This document shows, in pieces, positions 1-9,226 of a DNA stretch of 50,820 nucleotides. The position numbers and the translations under genes are program-made. This stretch comes from Terriglobia bacterium (GTDB taxonomy: Bacteria > Acidobacteriota > Terriglobia > Bryobacterales > Bryobacteraceae), in NCBI GenBank assembly GCA_021324615.1, contig JAJPIT010000044.1:1-50820 (forward strand). Direction: 5' to 3'. Each line of letters begins with the position of its first letter. Position 1 is the first letter of the stretch. Under the pieces are notes generated by a model, which worked only from the letters and a program-made list of their open reading frames with translations, was not told the origin of the DNA and made no database searches.

Positions 1-183
1 ACGACGGACGTGACGGGTGTGGCGACGCTGCCGGAGGGGATGGAGATGGTGATGCCGGGCGACAACGTGAATCTTACGGTGGAGCTGATCACTCCGGTGG
101 CGATGGACAAGGGGCTGCGGTTTGCGATCCGCGAAGGCGGCCGGACGGTCGGGGCGGGGACGGTGACCGAGATTCTGGAGTAA
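1..183 (+). CDS. tuf: Elongation factor Tu, C-terminal fragment
   Basis: The window opens inside this gene; only the last 60 codons and the TAA stop are present. The translation contains the typical EF-Tu domain III ending, with MVMPGDNV followed by [16 protein letters not shown] and the C-terminus TEILE. EF-Tu is the GTPase that delivers aminoacyl-tRNA to the ribosome in the cytoplasm. Finding it directly before rpmG, tRNA-Trp, secE and nusG is the usual bacterial order, which supports the call. The G domain lies outside the window. Confidence 0.97.
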   Translation, partial: TTDVTGVATLPEGMEMVMPGDNVNLTVELITPVAMDKGLRFAIREGGRTVGAGTVTEILE

Positions 184-187
184 AGGT

Positions 188-340
188 ATGCCGCGCGAAC
201 AGATAACGCTACAGTGCACTGAGTGTAAACGCAAGAATTACACCAGCATGAAGAACAAGAAGACCATGACGGAACGGCTGGAGCTGAAGAAATTCTGCCC
301 GTTCTGCCGTAAGCACCATCCGCACAAGGAGATCAAGTAA
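188..340 (+). CDS. rpmG: 50S ribosomal protein L33
   Basis: A 50-residue protein starting [10 protein letters not shown], the normal length for L33, a component of the large ribosomal subunit near the E site. Two CxxC pairs, C10/C13 and C37/C40, can bind zinc, so this is the zinc-containing (C+) form. The ATG lies 4 bases after the tuf stop, so the two genes are probably co-transcribed. The only doubt is the usual one for short genes, and the tuf-rpmG-trnW-secE order removes most of it. Confidence 0.97.
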   Translation: MPREQITLQCTECKRKNYTSMKNKKTMTERLELKKFCPFCRKHHPHKEIK

Positions 341-351
341 ACTAAAAGCGG

Positions 352-426
352 AGGGGCGTAGGTTTAACGGCAGACCAGCGGTCTCCAAAACCGCGAGTGG
401 GGGTTCGAATCCCTCCGCCCCTGCCA
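352..426 (+). tRNA. tRNA-Trp (anticodon CCA)
   Basis: Acceptor stem AGGGGCG (352-358) pairs with CGCCCCT (416-422), followed by discriminator G423 and an encoded CCA (424-426). The anticodon arm GCGGT-CTCCAAA-ACCGC presents CCA, which reads UGG (Trp). The T-loop TTCGAAT is standard. A tRNA-Trp between rpmG and secE is a frequent bacterial arrangement. Confidence 0.97.
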
Positions 427-487
427 TCGCGCCCCGCGGGGGCGCCGCGCTCGCGCGCGGGATCGGTTTCCAGGAGCAGCACGAGAT

Positions 488-727
488 ATGGCCGCAGAAG
501 AGATGACATTTCCGCAGCGGGCGGCGAGCTGGCCGGCGCGGGTGAAGAATTATTTCGAAGAATTGCAGATGGAGATGCGCAAGGTCACCTGGCCGTCCTG
601 GAAACAGGTGCGCTCCACGACGGCGGTGGTGATCGCCTTCGTTTTTCTGATTTCCGCGTACTTCTTCGTGGTGGACAACATTATCAGCCGCATCATTAAC
701 AAGCTTTTCGATACGTTTACGAAATGA
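488..727 (+). CDS. secE: Preprotein translocase subunit SecE
   Basis: A 79-residue protein of the short, single-span SecE type. Residues 20-40 carry the conserved cytoplasmic amphipathic helix ([19 protein letters not shown]), and residues 45-65 form one hydrophobic membrane segment. SecE stabilises SecY in the SecYEG channel that exports proteins across the inner membrane. An AGGAG lies about 12 bases upstream of the ATG. The stop overlaps the region where nusG initiates, so translational coupling is likely. Length, motif and position before nusG all agree. Confidence 0.96.
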   Translation: MAAEEMTFPQRAASWPARVKNYFEELQMEMRKVTWPSWKQVRSTTAVVIAFVFLISAYFFVVDNIISRIINKLFDTFTK

Positions 728-735
728 AGGCATCC

Positions 736-1377
736 ATGCCAGACGAGATTACCCCCGGGGAACAGGATCATTTGGACGGCGAAGCGCCGGAGGCGGCCGG
801 GGCGGACCAGCCCGCCGCGCCCGAACAGCAGCCTTTGCCCGAAGAATCGACCAAAAAGTGGTTTATCATTCACACCTACTCGGGATTCGAGCAGAAAGTG
901 GCGGATTCGCTGCGCAGCCGCGCGGAAGCCTTCGGATTTGCGAACCAGATCGGCCAGATCCTGATCCCGACCGAAGAGGTGGTTGAGCTGAGGGGCGGTA
1001 AGAAGGTCACCAGCAAGCGGCTGCTGTATCCGGGTTACGTGCTGGTCGAGATGGACATGAACGACGAGCTGTGGCACGCGGTGAAGGCCACGCCGCGGGT
1101 GACCGGCTTTGTGGGCGGCGGCAACATGCCGGTGCCGCTTTCCGCCGATGAGGTCAATTCGATTCTGTACCGGCAGGCGAGCTCGGCCGAGCGGCCGCGG
1201 CCCAAGCTTACGTTTGAAAAGAACGAAACGGTGCGCATCATCGACGGGCCGTTCAGCAATTTTTCCGGCAAGGTGGACGAGATCAATCCGGAGCGCAACA
1301 CGCTGCGCGTGCTGGTGACCATTTTCGGCCGCGCGACGCCGGTGGAACTCGATTTTTTACAGGTGGAAAAAATTTAA
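736..1377 (+). CDS. nusG: Transcription termination/antitermination factor NusG
   Basis: NusG binds RNA polymerase and links it to Rho or to the ribosome. The NGN domain begins at [13 protein letters not shown] and includes the conserved [11 protein letters not shown] and [10 protein letters not shown] segments. The KOW motif is seen in [18 protein letters not shown] near the C-terminus. The chosen ATG (736) has AAGG five bases upstream and gives 213 residues. An ATG at 724, overlapping the secE stop as ATGA, would add four residues. The first ~40 residues form an acidic, Pro/Ala-rich extension that shorter NusG proteins lack. Confidence 0.96.
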   Translation: MPDEITPGEQDHLDGEAPEAAGADQPAAPEQQPLPEESTKKWFIIHTYSGFEQKVADSLRSRAEAFGFANQIGQILIPTEEVVELRGGKKVTSKRLLYPGYVLVEMDMNDELWHAVKATPRVTGFVGGGNMPVPLSADEVNSILYRQASSAERPRPKLTFEKNETVRIIDGPFSNFSGKVDEINPERNTLRVLVTIFGRATPVELDFLQVEKI

Positions 1378-1380
1378 ACC

Positions 1381-1809
1381 ATGGCGAAGAAAGTTACCGC
1401 GCAGGTGAAACTGCAAATCCCGGCAGGCAAGGCGACTCCGGCGCCGCCGGTGGGCACCGCTCTTGGCCCCCAGGGCGTAAATATTATGGAGTTTTGCAAG
1501 GCGTTCAACGCCAAGACGTCGGGCAAGGATCAGGAAGGCCTGATTATTCCGGTGGTGATCACCATTTACTCGGACCGCTCGTTCACCTTCATCACCAAAA
1601 CGCCGCCGGTGCCGGTGCTGATCAAGCGCGCGGTGAACCTGGCCAAAGGCTCGGCGGAGCCGAACAAGAATCGCGTCGGCAAGATCACGCTGAAACAAGT
1701 CGAAGAGATCGCCAAGATCAAGATGCCGGACCTGAACTGTTTCTCGCTCGAAGCGGCGATGAATTCGGTGAAGGGCACGGCGCGGTCCATGGGCGTGGAC
1801 GTCGTTTAG
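1381..1809 (+). CDS. rplK: 50S ribosomal protein L11
   Basis: A 142-residue L11, full length for the family. The N-terminal domain has [19 protein letters not shown] and the C-terminal rRNA-binding domain ends near [10 protein letters not shown]11 forms the GTPase-associated centre with 23S rRNA. It follows nusG by 3 bases. In most bacteria rplA, rplJ, rplL and rpoBC follow, but here the next gene is an unrelated hydrolase after about 50 bases, so the cluster is interrupted. Confidence 0.97.
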   Translation: MAKKVTAQVKLQIPAGKATPAPPVGTALGPQGVNIMEFCKAFNAKTSGKDQEGLIIPVVITIYSDRSFTFITKTPPVPVLIKRAVNLAKGSAEPNKNRVGKITLKQVEEIAKIKMPDLNCFSLEAAMNSVKGTARSMGVDVV

Positions 1810-1859
1810 CGCCCGCGGCCTGACGCGCGAAAAAACACGTTAGTGTTACCATAGCCGCG

Positions 1860-2783
1860 ATGAGGCTGTGTTTCTTTCTTCTTCCCGCGAGCGCCGCGAT
1901 GGCGCAGGATGTCGTGCGCACCGCCGATCCGATCAAGCGCGGATTTCAGCTGAGCGATTTCCCGCGAACCGTCCAGGTATCGGCGAACGTTTACACCTAC
2001 GAGGATTTTCATGCCGGCGCGGAAAAGTTCACCACCACGAATATGTTCGTCGTGACGAGCGAGGGCGTTCTGCTCTGCGACGCCCAGGGCAATCCCGAGG
2101 CGACGCGCAAGGAAGTGGAAGCAATCGCCAGGATCACCCCGCGGCCGATTAAATGGGTGGTGATCGCATCGGATCATGGCGATCATACCGGCGGCAATTC
2201 CTCCTTGCCCGCCGGCATCACGTATTTCATTCATCCCAATTCCAAGGCGATTCTCGACCGGCAGGCGGAGAACGCCAAGCGCCCGCCGAGCTGGAGGCTG
2301 CCGGCGGACGCGGTCCTGGTGCCGGATAAAAAAGATCTGAATCTCGGCGGCGAGCCGGTGCAGATTTTGTTTCTCGGGCGCGCGCACACCGGCGGGGATC
2401 TGAGCGTGTACCTGCCGCGGCAGAAGATTCTGTTCCTGAGCGAGACGTTTTTGAACCGTGTGTTTCCGGCGATGCGGTCGGCGTATCCGAGCGAGTGGCT
2501 GAAGGCGCTCGATCAGGCGGAGAAGATCGACGCGAACATTTATATTCCGGGACACGGGTTCACCGAAAAGGCCGCGGTATCAAAAGAAGAATTGCATGAG
2601 TATCATCGCGCGCTGAAAGCGGTGATCGATGAAGCGACGCGATTGTACAAAGCCGGCGTTCCCGTGGATGAAGCGGTGAAGCAGGCGAACTGGGGCGAAT
2701 ACGCCTCCTGGACGCTGGCGAGCTCGCAGGGACCGATCGCGGTCCGCAGAGTGTACGAAGAGTTGAGCGGAAAACTGCAATAG
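1860..2783 (+). CDS. MBL-fold metallo-hydrolase, probably exported
   Basis: A 307-residue metallo-beta-lactamase-fold protein. The N-terminus is short and hydrophobic with an alanine-rich cut site (ASAAMAQ), suggesting export to the periplasm. The metal motif reads SDHGDHTGGN (104-113): H106, D108 and H109 are present, but the first histidine of the HxHxDH motif is replaced by S104. H176 (GRAHTGGD) and H232 (IPGHG) supply later ligands, and the usual GD ligand strand reads SETF at 194-197. The substrate cannot be told. No clear ribosome-binding site is visible. Confidence 0.85.
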   Translation: MRLCFFLLPASAAMAQDVVRTADPIKRGFQLSDFPRTVQVSANVYTYEDFHAGAEKFTTTNMFVVTSEGVLLCDAQGNPEATRKEVEAIARITPRPIKWVVIASDHGDHTGGNSSLPAGITYFIHPNSKAILDRQAENAKRPPSWRLPADAVLVPDKKDLNLGGEPVQILFLGRAHTGGDLSVYLPRQKILFLSETFLNRVFPAMRSAYPSEWLKALDQAEKIDANIYIPGHGFTEKAAVSKEELHEYHRALKAVIDEATRLYKAGVPVDEAVKQANWGEYASWTLASSQGPIAVRRVYEELSGKLQ

Positions 2784-2859
2784 AAGGCGCCGTACAACAA
2801 CTCGCGCCTTCAGCGTAAGCGGGGCGGCCGCGGCAGACCGCAACCGGCTCCGGAAGATT

Positions 2860-2879
2860 GGCCGCCGGGCGCGGCGGCC
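2860..2879. terminator. GC-rich hairpin between convergent genes
   Basis: GGCCGCC (2860-2866) and GGCGGCC (2873-2879) form a 7-bp stem with a 6-base loop between the convergent MBL gene and the Oar-like receptor gene. It could terminate transcription from both sides, but neither side has a good T-run, so the call is weak. Confidence 0.3.
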
Positions 2880-2884
2880 CAGGC

Positions 2885-5800
2885 TTAAAAATTCAGCTTC
2901 AGCGCGAGCTGCAAAATGCGGCCGGTGCTATCCACAGTGGAGGTGATCTGGCCGAAGTTCGAGTTGCTGATGTTGGCGTTCGGGTTGGAGAAGATCGGAT
3001 TGTTGAAGATCTTGAACGCCTCGGCGCGGAACATAAGGTTGCCCTGCTCGCCCAATTTGCGAATCGGGAAAATCTTCGAAATCGCCAGGTCGAATCGCTC
3101 CGCTCCCGGGCCGCGGAGGATGTTGCGTCCCAGGCCGCCGAACAGCGAGCCCGCGCCGCTGTCGCCGCTCACGCCGTTGTTGCCGATCACGTAAGTGCCG
3201 CTTCCCGAGCCCTCCTGGGGCGTCAGTCCGGTCAGGATCGTTCCGGCGGGAAGATTGGGCACTACCGCGAAACAGGCCGCGTTCATATAGTCCTTGATGT
3301 TTTGCGTGACGGATCCGGGCGTTTTGATGGTGGAGCAGACGCCCGCGTTGGCGCGGATGGTGACCGAGCCGTTCAGGCCGGCCAGCCCGCCGCCGTTGGT
3401 GCTGGTGATCGAAAACGGCAGGCCTGACTGGATCGTCCAGACGCCGCCCAGACGCCAGTTGCCGATGGTCTGGCCGAGGACCCCGGTCTTCGGTCCGGGG
3501 AGATCCCACAGGCCGGTGAAAACGAAGCGGTGGGTGAGATCGAAATCGGAAACGCCGCGGTTGAGCGCGGGCACAAGCTGGTTGCCAGTGAAGCTGTCGA
3601 GGTCGGAACCGGTGGGTCCGGAGTCGTCGTCGGTGGACTTGGAAAAGGTATAGTCCATCTTGAATTGAAAACTCTTGGCGAAAGCGTGCCGGGCCTCGAT
3701 CAGCAGGCCGTTGTAATGCGAATAACCCTCATTGGTGACCAGATTCAAGCCGGCCGGCGAGAATCCGGGGACGGGAACGCGAATTGAGGCGTTGGCGTTG
3801 GAGTTTTGCGTCACCGAATATCCGTTGGCGAATCCTGCGGCGGCGATGAGGGGGTTATTGTAGGTCATCGGATTGGACGAGTTCACCAGCAGCGCCTGAT
3901 TCAAACTTGGCTCGACCAGAAGGTTCACGCCGCGCGAGCCGACGTAACCGGTTTCGAGCACCCACCCGGCGGGGAGCTGCGTCTGCACCGTGAAGTTATA
4001 CTGCTGCACGTAGGGTGTAACCAGATTCCGCAGGAATCCATAGAGAGACTGGGAGACGGCGGTGGTGCCGTCCGGATTCACGAAAACCGGCGCGCCGGCC
4101 GCCGTGAATTTTCCGCTGAACTGGCCGATGGTGGGAAGAATCGGGAACTGGTTCGGCTGCGGCAAACCCGCCGGCCAGGGATTGGCGAGAACATCGCTGC
4201 CGACAACGGCGGTTCCAGAGGCGAGATACTGCTCCACCCACGGCGGCGAGGCGATGAGCTGCAAAAGCGTCTGGCCGGAGGTGCGGATGTAATAGACCCC
4301 GAATCCGCCGCGCAGCGCGATCTTGCCGTTGCCCAGAAGGTCGTAAGCCGCGCCGACGCGAGGAGCGAAGTTGGTGTTGTTGCTGTTGGTGAGCGTGGTA
4401 TTGCTGACGCCCGGCGTGGCGAGCGGGCTCTTCAGGCTGGCCGGGGAAACAAAGCCGGCCAGCACGCAGCTTCCGCCTCCGGCGGCGACGCAAGCCGGAG
4501 TGATGCGGCTGGGATCGAAGTTGCCGACCTTGCCGTTCAAATCGTAGGGGAATCCCAGATAGTCGTAGCGCAGGCCGAGATTCAGCGTGAGCCGGCGGGT
4601 GATGCGATAATCATCCTGCGCGAAGCCCACCGCATCCTGCGCGCGGTAATTGCGCGGGAACGAACCGACGTCGATCTGAAGACGATTCGGCGTGCCGGTC
4701 AGAAACGACGCAAAGTTGGGGAAGCTTATGCTGCCGCGCGAGCCGTAATCGTTCTCGTAGTTCCAGCCGTAGCGCCGATTCTCGATACCCAGGCGCAGGG
4801 TGTGTTTCCCGCGGGTCCAGGAAACGGTATCGCCGATGGTGATGGTCGTCGTACCGCCGTGAGTGAAACTGTTCACGCCGATGCCGCCGAAGCTGAGCAG
4901 GCCGCTTACGGAAAACGCCGGGATCCCGGGGTAGGTTGCGGCGTCCCACTTCTGCTCGCCGATATCGCTGACCTTTACGTTTTCCACTCCTTCGTTGATC
5001 GACTTGATATTGGTGAAGCCGGCGCGAAACTCGTTCAGCAGCGACGGCGAGAAGGTTTCCGTGTCGGTGAGCGCCAGGTGGTTGTTCTTGGCCGGCGAGT
5101 TCAGCCCCTGGCCCAGGGTGACGCCGCCGCCGGTCGGATTGAATTGAGCGATGTCGGCGTAGAAGAACTGGCCGGCGAGATGATTGTTCCGGAACAGATT
5201 CCGGTCCACGGTCAGAGCTTCCTGATCTTCGTTGTAGATGGTCGGCTCGGAGATGACGATCGAGCCGATGCTTCCCGGGCCGGTGCAGTTCGGCACTCCA
5301 GCGCAGGTGCCGGAGGGGTAAAGCAGGCCGCCATAGGGACCCTTGGCGTTGAGAATATTGACGGCCACTGGATCGATGGCCGACGGATTGACGCCGAAAG
5401 CGGCGCCCAGAGTCGCCGCCGTGCGGACCGCGGGCAGCACCGGCTGCGAGCCGCTGATCAGGCTGGAGACGCCATTCTTCTGCCGCGTCCCCTGATAGGA
5501 AAAGAACCAGAACGTGTCTTTCAGCTTCGGCACCGGCCCGCCGACTTCGCCTCCGAACTGATTCTGCAACAGCACCGGCACGGGCTTGCCGGAGATATTG
5601 GCGAAGAAATCATTGGCGTTCATGTCGTTGCTTCGATAGAATTCGAACGCGCCGCCGTGAAACTTCTCGGTGCCGGAGCGCAGCACAACGTTGATATTGC
5701 CGCCGGAGGCGCGGCCCTGGCTCGCGTCGTACATGCTGGTGCTGACGCGGAATTCGCCCACCGCGTCGGGATTGGGAACCGGCACGCTCGCCAGGCTGTT

Positions 5801-6424
5801 GCTGCCGAAATTATTGGCGTCGATGCCGTCCAGCACGAAATTGTTGACGGTCGCGCGGGAGCCGGCGACGTCGAGAATCGGCGCTCCGCGGCCCACCGTG
5901 GCCGCGCTCTGGATCCGGGCCGCCGTGCCGGCCTGCATCGCCGTCAAATCCAGAAAATTGCGCGTCGGCAGCGGAATGTCGCGGATCTGCGTGCCGGTGA
6001 TGACGTCGCCGGTGGTGGCCGTGCGCGTATCCACCGCGGTGAAGCTTTCGGTGACCTCGGCCACCGTGCTCACCTGTCCGACCTTTAGCTTCACCGAGGC
6101 GTTGGTGACCTTGGTCACATCCACCCGCACATCGTTGAGCTGCGCTGTTTCGAATCCTTGCGCGGTCACCTTGATCTGATAGTTGCCCGGCGCCACCAGC
6201 GGAAACACGAAGGTGCCGTCGTTTTGCGTGGTAGTCTGGCTGGTCGCGCCGGTATCGCGGTTGATGAGCTCGACCTGCGCTCCCGGAATTACCGCGTTCT
6301 GCGGATCGGTGACGGTGCCCTGAATGGCGCCGGTGGACGAACTGATCTGCGCGCGAGCCTGGTCCCAAACCACGGCCCACGCCGCCAACAAGCACAATGC
6401 GGCGATTCGCTTCTGGATTTTCAT
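2885..6424 (-). CDS. Oar-like TonB-dependent outer-membrane receptor (1)
   Basis: An 1179-residue protein. Residues 1-25 are a signal peptide with an ARA cut site before Q26. Residues ~34-115 are a carboxypeptidase-regulatory-like beta domain (GAIQGTVTDPQNAVIPGA). A plug domain follows at ~125-240, with NNFVLDGIDANNFG, and then a long beta-barrel ending in Phe (LALKLNF), the usual outer-membrane assembly signal. Such proteins are numerous in Acidobacteriota and probably take up large substrates or sugars; the ligand is unknown. The open frame extends 19 codons upstream, but the ATG at 6424 starts the signal peptide and has GAGG just before it. Confidence 0.9.
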   Translation of the reverse strand: MKIQKRIAALCLLAAWAVVWDQARAQISSSTGAIQGTVTDPQNAVIPGAQVELINRDTGATSQTTTQNDGTFVFPLVAPGNYQIKVTAQGFETAQLNDVRVDVTKVTNASVKLKVGQVSTVAEVTESFTAVDTRTATTGDVITGTQIRDIPLPTRNFLDLTAMQAGTAARIQSAATVGRGAPILDVAGSRATVNNFVLDGIDANNFGSNSLASVPVPNPDAVGEFRVSTSMYDASQGRASGGNINVVLRSGTEKFHGGAFEFYRSNDMNANDFFANISGKPVPVLLQNQFGGEVGGPVPKLKDTFWFFSYQGTRQKNGVSSLISGSQPVLPAVRTAATLGAAFGVNPSAIDPVAVNILNAKGPYGGLLYPSGTCAGVPNCTGPGSIGSIVISEPTIYNEDQEALTVDRNLFRNNHLAGQFFYADIAQFNPTGGGVTLGQGLNSPAKNNHLALTDTETFSPSLLNEFRAGFTNIKSINEGVENVKVSDIGEQKWDAATYPGIPAFSVSGLLSFGGIGVNSFTHGGTTTITIGDTVSWTRGKHTLRLGIENRRYGWNYENDYGSRGSISFPNFASFLTGTPNRLQIDVGSFPRNYRAQDAVGFAQDDYRITRRLTLNLGLRYDYLGFPYDLNGKVGNFDPSRITPACVAAGGGSCVLAGFVSPASLKSPLATPGVSNTTLTNSNNTNFAPRVGAAYDLLGNGKIALRGGFGVYYIRTSGQTLLQLIASPPWVEQYLASGTAVVGSDVLANPWPAGLPQPNQFPILPTIGQFSGKFTAAGAPVFVNPDGTTAVSQSLYGFLRNLVTPYVQQYNFTVQTQLPAGWVLETGYVGSRGVNLLVEPSLNQALLVNSSNPMTYNNPLIAAAGFANGYSVTQNSNANASIRVPVPGFSPAGLNLVTNEGYSHYNGLLIEARHAFAKSFQFKMDYTFSKSTDDDSGPTGSDLDSFTGNQLVPALNRGVSDFDLTHRFVFTGLWDLPGPKTGVLGQTIGNWRLGGVWTIQSGLPFSITSTNGGGLAGLNGSVTIRANAGVCSTIKTPGSVTQNIKDYMNAACFAVVPNLPAGTILTGLTPQEGSGSGTYVIGNNGVSGDSGAGSLFGGLGRNILRGPGAERFDLAISKIFPIRKLGEQGNLMFRAEAFKIFNNPIFSNPNANISNSNFGQITSTVDSTGRILQLALKLNF

Positions 6425-6488
6425 TTCCTCACACCCCTTCTCTGAGCGCCGCCCCTGCCGGCCGCGGCGCATTTTCGACAATGCGCAG

Positions 6489-6497
6489 ATTCTACCA
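6489..6497 (-). promoter_or_regulatory. Possible extended -10 promoter for the receptor gene
   Basis: On the minus strand this reads TGG followed by TAGAAT, an extended -10 element (TGn plus a 5/6 match to TATAAT), about 65 bases upstream of the receptor ATG. No convincing -35 box is present, which extended -10 promoters tolerate. Untested. Confidence 0.4.
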
Positions 6498-6642
6498 CAT
6501 TGAGTGCCGGGCGATCCGAGAAACAGTGGAAACTGCGCTAGCGGCCGGATTCCACGGCGGGATGGTGGATCGGAAGGACACAGCCCGCGCCCTCCGCTGT
6601 TCTGGATGCCCGGGATGCTAAGTTTGCATAAGGGAGGGCGAC

Positions 6643-7047
6643 ATGAAGGGTTTCAAGCAGTTCATGATGCGGGGCAACGTCGTCGATCTTGCCGTCGCGG
6701 TGGTGATGGGCGCCGCATTTGGAGCCGTGGTCACGGCCCTGGTCAAGGATCTGATCACGCCGCTGATCGCGGCGATTGTGGGCAAGCCCGATTTCTCGGC
6801 CATACAGTTTGAGATCAACTCCAGCAAGTTTCTCCTCGGGGACTTCGTCAACGCGCTGTTGTCGTTCCTGCTGGTCGCCGCGGCGGTCTATTTCTTCGTT
6901 GTGCTTCCGGCCAACGCGCTGCTGGCGAGAATGCGCCGCGGGGAAGCTCCTCCGGATCCGACGACGAAAGAATGCCCGGAGTGCCTGAGCGTGATTCCGA
7001 TCGCCGCCCGGCGCTGCGCCTTCTGCACATCGCCCCTGCCGGAGTGA
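6643..7047 (+). CDS. mscL: Large-conductance mechanosensitive channel MscL
   Basis: A 134-residue MscL. It has the N-terminal amphipathic segment MKGFKQFMMRGNVVDLAVAVV, TM1 (~12-38), a periplasmic loop and TM2 (~69-93). The homopentamer opens under membrane tension to release solutes during hypo-osmotic shock. The C-terminus differs from E. coli: after RMRRGE it carries a small zinc-ribbon-like motif with C111, C114, C125 and C128. A GGGAGGG ribosome-binding site precedes the ATG. The stop is one base from the stop of the convergent E1 gene. Confidence 0.95.
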   Translation: MKGFKQFMMRGNVVDLAVAVVMGAAFGAVVTALVKDLITPLIAAIVGKPDFSAIQFEINSSKFLLGDFVNALLSFLLVAAAVYFFVVLPANALLARMRRGEAPPDPTTKECPECLSVIPIAARRCAFCTSPLPE

Positions 7048-7048
7048 A

Positions 7049-9136
7049 TCAGAAGGACAGGATGCGCTCGGCTTCCTGCGCGATGGTTTCGGTCTGCGGA
7101 AGCGTCTCCGCCTCCAGGACTGGGTGATAGCCGACCCAGGTGTCCAGCGCGGCGACGCGTCCGACCGGGGCGTCGAGCGAGGTGAACAGTTCACTGGCGA
7201 TTCGCGCCGCGATCTCCGCGCCGAAGCCGAAGGAAAGCACGTCTTCGTGCGCGATCACCACGCGGCTGGTCTTTTCCACACTGGCGCGAATGGCGGCCCA
7301 GTCGTAGGGCGCCAGCGTGCGCAGGTCGAGAATCTCGATGGTCGTGCCGGGACGGCGCTGCTCGATCTGGGTGGCGGCCTGAAGCGATTTCTGCACCAGC
7401 GCGCCGTACGTCACGATGGTCAGATGCGCGCCGGGCTTCACCAGCCGGGCCTTGCCAAACGGGATCGTAAAATCGGGGCCGGGGTGCGGGCTGCGGTTGT
7501 ACGGCTCGCGGTAAAGGCGCTTATGTTCGAGGAACATCACCGGATCGTCGCAGCGGATGGCGGTGCGCAGCAGCCCGCAGGCGTCCAGCGCGTTGGAGGG
7601 AAACACGACCCGCAGTCCGGGAATGTGAGTGAAAATGGATTCGCCGCACTGGCTGTGATAAATGGCGCCGCCGTTCAGATAGCCTCCGATGGCGACCCGG
7701 ATCACCACCGGCGCGGACCAGGCGTTATTCGAGCGCCAGCGAACCGTCGCCAGTTCATCCCGGATCTGCATCATCGCGGGCCAAATATAGTCGAAAAACT
7801 GAATTTCAGGAACCGGCTTCAGCCCGCGCTCGGCCATGCCGATGGCGCGGCCGACAATGCCGGCTTCGGCCAGCGGGGTGTTGAAGCAGCGCTGCGCGCC
7901 AAAAACAATTTGCAGCCCCTGTGTCGCCTTGAACACGCCGCCCTTGCCTTTGACTTCGGCCAGGTTGGCCTCGCGGCTGGCGTCGGCGACGTCTTCTCCG
8001 AACACCACGATACGCTCGTTGCGGCGCATCTCTTCGTGCAGGGTAAGATTGATCTCATCGACCATGGTGCGCGGCGGGCCGGAGAACTGGGGCTCGGATT
8101 CGAATTCCTCCGAGGTCGGGTCGACGCGGTCGGAATAAAGATAGCGCAGGGAAGAGCCCTTTTCGGGTGGCGCGGCTTTGAGCGCGCGCTCGGTCGCCTC
8201 CTGCACATCGACATCGACTTCGTGGGTGAGCAGCTCGACGCCATGCCGGTCCAGAAAACCCTCCGAGATGAGCCACTCGGGATAGCGCACGATGTGGTCG
8301 CGGGCCGCTTCGGCCTCGCGCTCAGCCTTGGTCTTGTACAGCTTTTCATCGTCGGAAAGCGAGTGGCTGTAGGGCCGGATACAGGTGGCATGCACCAGAA
8401 CCGGGCTGCGGCGGGAGCGGCACCAGGCGACCGCCTCGGACATGGTGGCGTAGGAGGCCACCAGGTCCGTCCCGTCGCAACGGAGAACCTTCAGATCCGG
8501 AAAGCCGGAGACGAGCTTGGAAATATCGCCGCCGGCAGTCTGTTTTTCCACCGGAACCGAAATCGCGTAACCGTTGTCTTCCACCAGATAAATGATGGGA
8601 AGACGCTCCAGGCAGGAGATGTTCAGCGACTCCCAAAATTCGCCTTCGCTGGTGGCGCCGTCGCCGGTGGTGACAAGGGTGACCGCGTCCGAATGGGGAT
8701 CCAGGCGGCGGTTGGCGTCCGCGCATCCAACGGCTTGCAGAAATTGCGTTCCGGTCGGCGACGACGCGGTGACGATGTTGAGCCGTTTCGAGCCCCAATG
8801 CGACGGCATCTGGCGCCCGCCGGAAGCGGGATCGGCCGCCGCGCCGACAGCGCCCTGCATCATCTCTTCGGCGGTGACGCCGAGCGCCAGACACATGGCG
8901 CGGTCGCGGTAGTAGAGATAAAACCAGTCATGGCCGGGGCGCATGGCCAGACCCGCGGCGCAGGAGATCGCTTCGTGCCCGGCTCCGCTGATCTGGAAAA
9001 AAATCTTGTTCTGGCGCTTCAACAGAATCTCCCGGTCATCGAGGCGGCGGGACAGATACATGATTCTGAAAGCGCGGATGAGCTCTTCGCGTCCGAGGCT
9101 GGCCGGCTGGACGGAGGTGGTTGTGCTGGTAAGCAT
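7049..9136 (-). CDS. Fused alpha/beta 2-oxoacid dehydrogenase E1 component
   Basis: A 695-residue thiamine-diphosphate enzyme in which E1 alpha (~15-335) and E1 beta (~358-695) are one polypeptide. The alpha half has the ThDP motif from GDG (158-160) to N188 and the [11 protein letters not shown] loop found in branched-chain E1. The beta half begins at [17 protein letters not shown] and includes VFGEDVAD and the Tkt-like C-terminal domain. It would decarboxylate a 2-oxoacid and pass the acyl group to lipoyl-E2; a branched-chain or pyruvate substrate is likely (EC 1.2.4.x). No E2 or E3 gene is nearby. Confidence 0.9.
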   Translation of the reverse strand: MLTSTTTSVQPASLGREELIRAFRIMYLSRRLDDREILLKRQNKIFFQISGAGHEAISCAAGLAMRPGHDWFYLYYRDRAMCLALGVTAEEMMQGAVGAAADPASGGRQMPSHWGSKRLNIVTASSPTGTQFLQAVGCADANRRLDPHSDAVTLVTTGDGATSEGEFWESLNISCLERLPIIYLVEDNGYAISVPVEKQTAGGDISKLVSGFPDLKVLRCDGTDLVASYATMSEAVAWCRSRRSPVLVHATCIRPYSHSLSDDEKLYKTKAEREAEAARDHIVRYPEWLISEGFLDRHGVELLTHEVDVDVQEATERALKAAPPEKGSSLRYLYSDRVDPTSEEFESEPQFSGPPRTMVDEINLTLHEEMRRNERIVVFGEDVADASREANLAEVKGKGGVFKATQGLQIVFGAQRCFNTPLAEAGIVGRAIGMAERGLKPVPEIQFFDYIWPAMMQIRDELATVRWRSNNAWSAPVVIRVAIGGYLNGGAIYHSQCGESIFTHIPGLRVVFPSNALDACGLLRTAIRCDDPVMFLEHKRLYREPYNRSPHPGPDFTIPFGKARLVKPGAHLTIVTYGALVQKSLQAATQIEQRRPGTTIEILDLRTLAPYDWAAIRASVEKTSRVVIAHEDVLSFGFGAEIAARIASELFTSLDAPVGRVAALDTWVGYHPVLEAETLPQTETIAQEAERILSF

Positions 9137-9226
9137 GTGCCGATCTCAGTTTATCAAGGGATGAAGGAAACCGAAACCTGACCGGCGCGGATTTTCCTCC
9201 GCGGCGGGCTTTGCGGGCCGCCCTCC

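Noticed and set aside
3806-6088. 760-codon plus-strand open frame
   Set aside because: Antisense to the first Oar-like receptor, whose domains and signal peptide are clear. The translation is low-complexity, rich in Arg/Ala/Gly, and matches no family; it is a GC-driven shadow.
7124-9181. 685-codon plus-strand open frame
   Set aside because: Antisense to the fused E1 gene, which has complete ThDP motifs. No recognisable domain in the shadow frame.
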